NCBI GenBank assembly: GCA_904501965.1
Contig: CAJGCS010000052.1
Location: forward strand, 1-7,105
Source of the DNA: an uncultured Bacilli bacterium
GTDB taxonomy: Bacteria; Bacillota_I; Bacilli_A; ML615J-28; CAG-313
Direction of reading: 5' to 3'
DNA length: 7,105 nt
A model generated the notes under the pieces. The model was not told the origin of the DNA, searched no databases, and saw only the letters and a list, made by a program, of their open reading frames with translations. Every line of letters starts with the position of its first letter. Positions within the stretch are counted from its first letter, which is position 1. The position numbers and the translations under genes are program-made. This document shows positions 1 to 5,160 of the stretch, piece after piece.

Positions 1-1469
1 ATTGATGCATAAAGTTTATTATATTCTGTAAATATATCGTAATAAATTATATTTTTAAATTCATCATGTGGAGGACCACTTCTAACAATCTTAATAATAC
101 TATAGTTTGTCGCACTATCATAGTTAGTTAAAGATTCATCAAAGCCTAAAATTTCTGTTAAATTAAGATAATCTGCATTTTTATATGCTTCAAGACTATA
201 TATCTTATTGCTAATTAATTCAGGGCCTTCTGGAAATTCAAAGATCATAAGTTTGTTAAAGTGTTCACTAGTAATCATTTTAGGATTACTAATAAAGTCA
301 ATCTTTTCAGCTTGTACTTTGTCTAACTGATTTTTTATTGATTCACTTCCATATATTACTCTATAGTTATTATTTTCAAAACCTATATAGTTTCCATCTT
401 TATTAAGATAAAGAGTACCATATGTACCTTGAATGTAATATTCATATTTAACTACACTTAAATCTTCAATTATTTCAAATCTGATATCTGATAAATCAAA
501 TGTTATTATCGAATATCTATTTTCTAGATAATATAACTCTCCGCTAAATTCATCTACATTAAATGAATAAAGCACTTGGTCTGGAAGAATATCTCTTCCT
601 ATCTCGCTTTCGGAAGTTAGTCTAAAGAATTGTTTGTCGTATACTAAATGTCCTTCATAAAATTCAATTAAATATTCATCATTATTTGTCTTTATAACTA
701 TATTTTTTGTTACACCTCCTGGAACATAGCTTGGAAGTGATGAATAGTATTCAAACTTACATGATTTAATATAATTAAGTAAAATATCAATTTTATCAGT
801 ACTTGTAAAATATGAATGTTCATTCAAACTCATTGGTCTTACTCCAGAAAATATACTAGATATTTCAATGCTTGATACGTTTTCACTATTCATTGATTCT
901 AAGAAAGGATACGCTTTTAAAATGTCAAGATTACTGTAGTAATGATCCACATAAATATAATTGATTTCATGACCAAAATCATAAATTAGTCTATTAGCAT
1001 TATTTTTAGTAACATCAACTTCACAAGAAACATTTGTTTTTAAATCTTTAATGAATAAGCAAAGCTCAGATGTTTCTTCGTTATAGTTATACACAAACCA
1101 AACCCCAGTATCAACACTTGTTTCATTATAAGCATAAAAATAATATGTAGTGTTTACTGGTGGTAACATTGGTGGTGTAAGTAAAGTCTCATCTTCTTTA
1201 GTAAGAGGGCTTCCATCTATCTTGATAAAATCATCAGAAGATGCAAGTGTTGCATTAAGATCAAATACACTATCTAAAAAAGAAACGAAGTTTGCAAATT
1301 CAGATTCACTTAAAGTAATTCCTTCTGCTAAACTCTTATGAGGAATAATTGCTTTATTATAATTTTCATTTGATATAAAGTCTTTTACCTTATATGTTTT
1401 TTCTGTGTTACATGAAGAAAGCATTATAATAGATAATGCAACTATAATAATTAAAACTATTCTTTTCAT
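1..1469 (-). CDS. Large secreted lipoprotein of unknown function, third gene of the sigma/anti-sigma operon (partial, 3' end outside window)
   Basis: The frame is open without a stop from the ATG at 1469-1467 to the window edge, giving 489 complete codons, so the C-terminus is missing. The N-terminus (MKRIVLIIIVALSIIMLSSC) is a textbook lipoprotein signal: two basic residues, a hydrophobic core and lipobox LSSC with the lipidated Cys at residue 20. The mature protein is predicted to be anchored on the outer face of the membrane. The start is supported by AGGAGG four bases upstream, lying in the 11-base gap after the stop of the membrane protein gene, so the two are surely co-transcribed. The body is rich in Tyr, Phe, Asn, Ile and acidic residues and alternates short beta-like stretches with a few helices. 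There is a small Pro cluster near residue 100 (TPPMLPPVN). I recognise no catalytic motif or named domain. From position I infer an extracytoplasmic sensor or accessory regulator of the sigma factor, or a product of the stress response it controls. Confidence 0.85.
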   Translation of the reverse strand, partial: MKRIVLIIIVALSIIMLSSCNTEKTYKVKDFISNENYNKAIIPHKSLAEGITLSESEFANFVSFLDSVFDLNATLASSDDFIKIDGSPLTKEDETLLTPPMLPPVNTTYYFYAYNETSVDTGVWFVYNYNEETSELCLFIKDLKTNVSCEVDVTKNNANRLIYDFGHEINYIYVDHYYSNLDILKAYPFLESMNSENVSSIEISSIFSGVRPMSLNEHSYFTSTDKIDILLNYIKSCKFEYYSSLPSYVPGGVTKNIVIKTNNDEYLIEFYEGHLVYDKQFFRLTSESEIGRDILPDQVLYSFNVDEFSGELYYLENRYSIITFDLSDIRFEIIEDLSVVKYEYYIQGTYGTLYLNKDGNYIGFENNNYRVIYGSESIKNQLDKVQAEKIDFISNPKMITSEHFNKLMIFEFPEGPELISNKIYSLEAYKNADYLNLTEILGFDESLTNYDSATNYSIIKIVRSGPPHDEFKNIIYYDIFTEYNKLYAS

Positions 1470-1480
1470 AATACCTCCTA

Positions 1481-2143
1481 TTAGTTATTTAATTTACTAT
1501 CAAAATAATCTAGAATACACTTTATCATATTATCTTTATTTAAATTACCAATTTCAGGTTTAGATGATGATGCCTGAAGATAAATATCCTCTTCTAATTC
1601 TTCACCTAAAACAATATCACTTAATTCAAAGTTTCCATTATTTATTTCTTCTTGTAAGATTTCAACAAATAATCCATGTTGTGATTTTAAATTTGGAGAA
1701 TCAATATACTTATTATTTAAAATATTTTGCCCAATTTCTTTTAGTTCGTTATTAACAAGATCTTTTAAAGATATGTTAATTGATGCGTCCATCTCATCAT
1801 ATATCATAAAATATTCAATAAGAGCGTTATTGGGCCCTTCAGGTGCAGTTGGAGCTTCACTGCCAGGTGCATCTGGAATAATTGGTTCACTTGGGTTAGA
1901 TGGAGATTCTCCCTCAAATGAAGGAGGAACAGGTTCACTATTATTAGTTCCTTTGATATTAATTGACTGAACTAAAAGAACAATTACAATTGATGCAAAG
2001 ATTGGTACTAAAAACCCAAGATTAAACTTTTTTTTCTTTGGTTCTTCTTTTGTTTCTATTTTAAAAATTAATGGATCAAAGTTTTTCTTAATTGAATCAA
2101 CTTTATTTATTTTTTCAAGAAGTTTTCTTTCATCTTTTTTCAT
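1481..2143 (-). CDS. Single-pass membrane protein, putative anti-sigma factor
   Basis: This 220-residue protein starts four bases inside the sigma factor gene (ATGA overlap), with AAGGTGA five bases upstream, which implies translational coupling. Layout: a charged, Lys/Glu-rich cytoplasmic segment (about 1-40); one strongly hydrophobic transmembrane helix (about 42-62); a Pro/Ser/Glu-rich linker (about 68-105, 11 prolines between residues 71 and 104); and an acidic, largely helical extracytoplasmic domain (about 106-220). The topology (Lys-rich N-terminus inside) and the position directly after an ECF sigma gene are those of membrane anti-sigma factors, which hold sigma at the membrane until an envelope signal releases it. 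The cytoplasmic segment lacks the HxxxCxxC motif of zinc-containing anti-sigma domains; the only Cys in the protein is residue 209, near the C-terminus. The anti-sigma role is therefore inferred from context and topology, not from a recognised domain. A sensor or other sigma-controlled membrane protein is the main alternative. Confidence 0.75.
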   Translation of the reverse strand: MKKDERKLLEKINKVDSIKKNFDPLIFKIETKEEPKKKKFNLGFLVPIFASIVIVLLVQSINIKGTNNSEPVPPSFEGESPSNPSEPIIPDAPGSEAPTAPEGPNNALIEYFMIYDEMDASINISLKDLVNNELKEIGQNILNNKYIDSPNLKSQHGLFVEILQEEINNGNFELSDIVLGEELEEDIYLQASSSKPEIGNLNKDNMIKCILDYFDSKLNN

Positions 2144-2652
2144 TTTTTCACCTTTTTTAAAGAACGATAGTATATTGTGCGGATAGTACTTGCAGGTTTA
2201 CCTAATTTTTTACTAATATCTTCAAATGTTTCATTATATAAGAAGTGGTAAATAATTATATCAATTTCTTCTTTCGACAAATATGGTTTAATTATATCAA
2301 TTAGTTCATTAAATGTATAATTATTATTTCCAGATACATCTACATATTCTAAGACATAATTATCGTTATATTCGATATGTAGTTTTCTTTTTCTAATAAA
2401 GTCGATTGCTAGGTTTTTTGCGATTGTAATAATATAATATTTAAGATTTTTATCTTTATTTAGCTTTTCTTTGTTATTATAAACTTTTATAAAGACTTCA
2501 TTTGCAAGATCTTCGGCATCTTGAGTATTTTCGACAATACCGATAATACAAAAATAAACAAGTTTATAGTACTCATCATAAAGTGTTTCAAGAGCACTAA
2601 GGATATCTTGTTCGTTATTACTATTTAATTTGTGCACAATATTATTCTTCAT
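2140..2652 (-). CDS. RNA polymerase sigma factor, ECF (sigma-70 region 2 + region 4) family
   Basis: The 170-residue length is typical of extracytoplasmic-function sigma factors. Region 2 covers about residues 24-90. It contains the core-binding stretch after LYDEYYKLVY, the DAEDLANEVFIKVY motif (45-58) characteristic of region 2.2, and the -10 recognition helix ending in IAKNLAIDFIRKRK (77-90). A short linker (about 91-115) leads to region 4 (about 116-170), whose helix-turn-helix FEDISKKLGKPASTIRTIYY (143-162) would read the -35 element. There is no region 1 or 3, and no C-terminal extension as in ECF groups with fused anti-sigma domains. The start ATG has AGAGG six bases upstream. The gene opens a three-gene operon and overlaps the next gene by ATGA. 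A good ECF-type promoter sits just upstream, which suggests autoregulation. Family assignment is secure; the regulon and inducing signal cannot be read from this window. Confidence 0.96.
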   Translation of the reverse strand: MKNNIVHKLNSNNEQDILSALETLYDEYYKLVYFCIIGIVENTQDAEDLANEVFIKVYNNKEKLNKDKNLKYYIITIAKNLAIDFIRKRKLHIEYNDNYVLEYVDVSGNNNYTFNELIDIIKPYLSKEEIDIIIYHFLYNETFEDISKKLGKPASTIRTIYYRSLKKVKK

Positions 2653-2671
2653 AACTATCCTCTACCAATAA

Positions 2672-2698
2672 TACGAAAAATTTTAAATTTTTGTTTCA
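2672..2698 (-). promoter_or_regulatory. ECF-type promoter of the sigma operon (probable autoregulation)
   Basis: Read on the minus strand, TGAAAC (2698-2693) is followed by a 17-base A/T-only spacer and CGTA (2675-2672). This closely matches the TGAAAC / CGT-type promoters known for Bacillus ECF sigma factors such as SigW, where the spacer is about 16-17 bases. The expected start point (about 2663-2665) falls on or just before the AGAGG ribosome site, leaving a leader of only about 11-13 bases. No other TGAAAC...CGT pair was seen in front of a gene in this window. Confidence 0.6.
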
Positions 2699-2710
2699 AC
2701 TTTTTAATAT

Positions 2711-2739
2711 ATTATATAATAAATTTATTAAATAAACAA
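2711..2739 (-). promoter_or_regulatory. Housekeeping sigma-A-type promoter upstream of the sigma operon
   Basis: On the minus strand, TTGTTT (2739-2734) is separated by exactly 17 bases from a perfect TATAAT (2716-2711). The predicted start is near 2704, giving a leader of about 52 bases that runs through the ECF-type promoter. The -35 box lies inside the T-tract of the preceding terminator, so the two signals share DNA. It could supply basal expression of the sigma/anti-sigma pair. The sequence is very AT-rich here, so a chance match is possible, but spacing and -10 are ideal. Confidence 0.5.
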
Positions 2740-2767
2740 AAAAGATGACTAAATATTAGTCATCTTT
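2731..2767 (-). terminator. Rho-independent terminator of the SGNH hydrolase unit
   Basis: Ten bases after the hydrolase stop codon, the minus strand reads AAAGATGACTAA, loop TAT, TTAGTCATCTTT, then TTTGTTTATT. This is a perfect 12-bp hairpin (2756-2767 paired with 2741-2752) with a three-base loop and a T-rich tail (2740-2731). It ends the unit that contains the lipoprotein, phosphatidyltransferase and hydrolase genes, and separates it from the sigma operon. Confidence 0.9.
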
Positions 2768-2777
2768 GTTTTCTAGT

Positions 2778-4076
2778 TTATTCATTTTTCATATCTGCAA
2801 CCAAAGCACGGTAGAATACATCACCAATTTGTAAATAACCATCCATTGTTGGATGTACACCATTAGTTCCAAGTTTTTCAGTAATATTTGATCTTGCATT
2901 TACTTTAAAATCAGCACTTGGCATATTGTATTCAACGTCAAATTGTGCTTTCATATCAATGTAACGACAATATGTTTTGTATTCAACTTGCTCACATAAG
3001 TTTTCTAAATATTCATTATAGTTATATGCTGTTGATACTTCACCAAATACATCTGAATATAGACCGCTTGCGCCATAGTTTGCAGCTATTCCACCATTTA
3101 CTGACGGACTTTGAATTCCAATAAGTCTAACTTTTATATTAGGGAAATCCTCTTTTGCACGATCTAAAATTGCTTTAATAAATGGATCAAAGTGTGAAAA
3201 GTCTTTATTATAAGGTTGATATTGGCCATTCCATGTTAATAATATATAAATGTAATCTAAATCTTCAAAATTATTATCTTTGCAATATTTTTTAAAATTA
3301 GGTCCATCAATTTCATCATCATAGAATGGATTACCTTTTTCAAAGTAATATTTTGTAATATTAATATTTTCTTTATGAATTCCACCATCAACATTTTCAA
3401 AATATGTTCCAATGTTTGGAAGACAAGAATAATTACCAGGACCACGTTTAAACTTAAGCTTTTTATCTTCAATAGATTCTAAAATCCATTGTAAATTTTC
3501 TGATTTCCAAGTACTATGTTGATCATTTTCATCAAGATTATGTTCCTCAACTTCTACCCAAACAGATGATGTTGTAGAAACAGCTTCGTTCTTAACAAAG
3601 TGACGCCATTGCCAACCTCCATAGCCTTCATAACCAATTTCATCTTTTTTACAAGTACCTACTAAATTAAGTTTATCTTCAAACCCAAGACCTGCAGGTT
3701 CACCACCAATTTTTGTAAATCTACGATAACCTTCGTATGGCCACACACCGTTAAATGTTATTGAGTCGCCTATACAAAGGATATTTATTTTTCTTTTTGG
3801 TGGAAGTGGTTTAACAACATGAAGAACAGTTGATGCTTCTTCAATTATGTTGCCAAAATCATCATATAAGACAACCTTTAAAGGATAATCACCTTCATCA
3901 GTTTCATCTGGTGTATATGTAAAATATCTTGGGTATGGTCTACCTTTTGGACAAGTTACATAAATATAATATTTATATGGATTCATTGAACGAATAATTC
4001 CACGATAAAATAGTTCGAATTTATCTCCTACAACTAAGTCATATCTTTTTGCAAGGTATAATAGTTTTTCTTTCAT
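2778..4076 (-). CDS. SGNH/GDSL-family hydrolase (putative carbohydrate esterase) with N-terminal beta domain
   Basis: A 432-residue protein. Residues about 1-95 form a beta-rich, Ig-like leading domain ending in a PLPPK linker. The hydrolase domain follows: block I ILCIGDSIT (99-107, nucleophile Ser105), a block II-like GYGGWQW (151-157), block III LLTWNGQ (279-285, Asn283) and block V TNGVHPT (404-410, His408). The order and spacing fit SGNH esterases, which cut O-acyl esters on sugars or lipids with a Ser-His pair. At the position usually held by the triad Asp (three residues before the His) there is Asn405 (AAT at 2864-2862). A segment of about 100 residues (165-265), containing GNPFYDDEIDG, separates blocks II and III; I recall similar inserts in SGNH proteins of gut Bacillota and phages. 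No signal peptide or membrane helix is visible, so the protein looks cytoplasmic unless exported by another route. The start is set by AGGAG six bases upstream, overlapping the TAG of the preceding gene, so translation is probably coupled. Substrate unknown. Confidence 0.88.
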   Translation of the reverse strand: MKEKLLYLAKRYDLVVGDKFELFYRGIIRSMNPYKYYIYVTCPKGRPYPRYFTYTPDETDEGDYPLKVVLYDDFGNIIEEASTVLHVVKPLPPKRKINILCIGDSITFNGVWPYEGYRRFTKIGGEPAGLGFEDKLNLVGTCKKDEIGYEGYGGWQWRHFVKNEAVSTTSSVWVEVEEHNLDENDQHSTWKSENLQWILESIEDKKLKFKRGPGNYSCLPNIGTYFENVDGGIHKENINITKYYFEKGNPFYDDEIDGPNFKKYCKDNNFEDLDYIYILLTWNGQYQPYNKDFSHFDPFIKAILDRAKEDFPNIKVRLIGIQSPSVNGGIAANYGASGLYSDVFGEVSTAYNYNEYLENLCEQVEYKTYCRYIDMKAQFDVEYNMPSADFKVNARSNITEKLGTNGVHPTMDGYLQIGDVFYRALVADMKNE

Positions 4077-4085
4077 ATAAAACTC

Positions 4086-4658
4086 CTAATTCTTTTCTTC
4101 TTTTCTTCTTCTTAATAATATATTAGTATAGAATATTAAATATAAAACAAGCGAATTAATAATAAGTGCAATCGCGATAATTATTATTATATTAACTACA
4201 ATAATATGCATTTCAGGGAATAAAATAAGTACACAAAGTGAAATATATAGGAATGCTGTTGCAACCTTACCATGCCATTTGGCACTATTCATTGAATTAT
4301 CTTTCTTAAAAATAATTAATCCCATTATCGACATTACTACTTCTTTTAATATAAATATAATAATTAATGCAATCATCCAAGGGTATCTAGTAGTTAAACA
4401 TAGAATTAAAGATCCTTGTGTTAATTTATCAGCTATTGGATCTAATGCTTTACCAAAGTCAGATACTTGATTGAAGTGTCTTGCAATAAAGCCATCTATT
4501 ACATCAGATAAACCAGAAATAGCAATAACAACTATTGTCCAGTAGTATTCATTAAGACCAATATATAACCATAAAATTAGTGGAATTAATAATATTCTGA
4601 ATAAACTTAGAAGATTAGGAATTGTGAGTATTTGTTTTTTTGTAAATAGTTTTTTCAT
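4086..4658 (-). CDS. CDP-alcohol phosphatidyltransferase family membrane enzyme (PgsA- or cardiolipin-synthase-like)
   Basis: This 190-residue integral membrane enzyme transfers a phosphatidyl group from a CDP-activated lipid to an alcohol. The family signature DxxDGxxARx8GxxxDxxxD is complete: Asp52, Asp55, Gly56, Ala59, Arg60, Gly69, Asp73 and Asp77, the four Asp binding metal or acting in catalysis. About six hydrophobic helices are visible, with the signature after the second, and the C-terminus is a basic tail (LLRRRKEEKN). The N-terminal TIPNLLSLFRILLIP is typical of PgsA-like enzymes, which make phosphatidylglycerol phosphate. The later part (KEVVMSIMG... AKWHGKVAT) resembles a Bacillota subgroup that is variously named PgsA or eukaryote-type cardiolipin synthase, so I give no symbol. 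I choose the ATG at 4658: GGAG (4669-4666) lies seven bases upstream. A GTG two codons earlier (4664) sits one base from that site and is unlikely. It lies 48 bases after the small lipoprotein gene and 9 bases before the hydrolase gene. Confidence 0.92.
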   Translation of the reverse strand: MKKLFTKKQILTIPNLLSLFRILLIPLILWLYIGLNEYYWTIVVIAISGLSDVIDGFIARHFNQVSDFGKALDPIADKLTQGSLILCLTTRYPWMIALIIIFILKEVVMSIMGLIIFKKDNSMNSAKWHGKVATAFLYISLCVLILFPEMHIIVVNIIIIIAIALIINSLVLYLIFYTNILLRRRKEEKN

Positions 4659-4665
4659 ATACACG

Positions 4666-4669
4666 CTCC
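4666..4669 (-). promoter_or_regulatory. Ribosome binding site that decides the phosphatidyltransferase start
   Basis: GGAG on the minus strand lies seven bases before ATG 4658-4656 but only one base before the in-frame GTG at 4664-4662. Normal spacing therefore favours the ATG, which shortens the protein by two residues relative to the longest frame. Confidence 0.7.
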
Positions 4670-4706
4670 ATAATACTACATATTATTTTATAATGCATAA
4701 CTAAAT

Positions 4707-5102
4707 TTAGACTAAATAAATATTTACCGATCCTTTTGCTTTACCATTTGTAATAATGTAAATTGTTACATCCTCTCTTGCTTGAACATAACCTGTTTTT
4801 TCTTTTATAGATCTTTCGCCACTTACTGATGTAAGCATTTGTTTTGCTTGAGTTTTTGTTTCATAATAAACTTCGAAACTTCCACTAGAGGATGTAATTT
4901 CAAAATAAATCATCCCATCCATATTGTTTGTATTATTTATTTTTTTAATATACGTTCCTTCTAGAGATTCGAAAGATACTTTTAATTCGTTATTACTTTG
5001 ATTTGTAGAAAGTAACAAAGCTTTATAACTAGAAACGGGTCCACAAGATGTAAGTAATAAAGATGTAATTAATAAACAAATTAAAATTAGTAATTTTTTC
5101 AT
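4707..5102 (-). CDS. Small lipoprotein of unknown function
   Basis: A 131-residue protein with a clear lipoprotein signal: Lys2-Lys3, a Leu/Ile-rich core and lipobox LTSC with Cys at residue 20, followed by Gly-Pro. The mature part of about 112 residues is rich in Ser, Thr, Asn, Lys and Tyr. From about residue 40 it shows alternating strands, for example GMIYFEITSSSGSFEVYYET (63-82) and VTIYIITNGKAKGSVNIYLV (112-131), suggesting one compact beta-sandwich-like domain. There is no Cys besides the lipidated one and no recognisable enzyme motif. AGGTGA just upstream supports the ATG, and a strong promoter lies directly in front, so this is the first gene of a unit continuing into the phosphatidyltransferase 48 bases downstream; no terminator is visible between them. 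It could bind a ligand or polymer at the cell surface, but nothing in the sequence identifies one. Confidence 0.85.
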   Translation of the reverse strand: MKKLLILICLLITSLLLTSCGPVSSYKALLLSTNQSNNELKVSFESLEGTYIKKINNTNNMDGMIYFEITSSSGSFEVYYETKTQAKQMLTSVSGERSIKEKTGYVQAREDVTIYIITNGKAKGSVNIYLV

Positions 5103-5117
5103 AATATCACCTGTACT

Positions 5118-5146
5118 ATTATATCACTTTTTAAATCATTATGCAA
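5118..5146 (-). promoter_or_regulatory. Sigma-A-type extended -10 promoter of the small lipoprotein unit
   Basis: On the minus strand, TTGCAT (5146-5141) is 17 bases from TATAAT (5123-5118), which is preceded by TGA, forming the extended -10 TGaTATAAT. The expected start (about 5111) coincides with the AGGTGA ribosome site (5112-5107), so the leader would be only about 9-12 bases. The promoter begins 11 bases after the stop of the GH3 gene; no terminator hairpin is visible in between, so read-through from the glycosidase gene is possible. Confidence 0.75.
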
Positions 5147-5160
5147 ATATAACTTTTTAA
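5121..5160. repeat. Imperfect 14-bp direct repeat at the GH3 stop / lipoprotein promoter
   Basis: ATATCACTTTTTAA (5121-5134) and ATATAACTTTTTAA (5147-5160) match at 13 of 14 bases with starts 26 bases apart. One copy overlaps the -10 region of the lipoprotein promoter, the other the last codons and stop of the GH3 gene. It may be an operator pair or chance similarity in AT-rich DNA. Confidence 0.35.

Noticed and set aside
1150..1341. Plus-strand open frame of 63 codons
   Set aside because: It lies wholly inside the minus-strand lipoprotein gene, whose frame is open across the region and has a lipobox and AGGAGG; the plus-strand frame has no ribosome site or recognisable protein.
1773..1970. 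Plus-strand frame encoding a Gly/Ser/Leu-rich peptide
   Set aside because: It is the antisense shadow of the Pro-rich stalk of the putative anti-sigma factor; its composition follows from Pro, Ser and Glu codons read backwards.
2668..2699. TTGAAA ... TATTAT as a housekeeping promoter for the sigma gene
   Set aside because: The spacer would be 20 bases, too long for a sigma-A promoter; the same DNA fits an ECF element, and a 17-base-spaced promoter exists upstream.
3257..3472. Minus-strand 71-codon frame inside the SGNH hydrolase gene
   Set aside because: It overlaps a well-supported hydrolase frame with conserved blocks and consists of low-complexity Ile/Leu/Lys sequence typical of a shifted AT-rich frame.
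4659..4664. GTG at 4664 as the start of the phosphatidyltransferase
   Set aside because: Only one base separates it from GGAG; the ATG two codons later has normal spacing of seven bases.
4701..4710. Palindrome CTAAATTTAG at the end of the small lipoprotein gene
   Set aside because: It is ten bases with no loop and no T-tract, so it is not a terminator; such short AT palindromes are expected by chance here.
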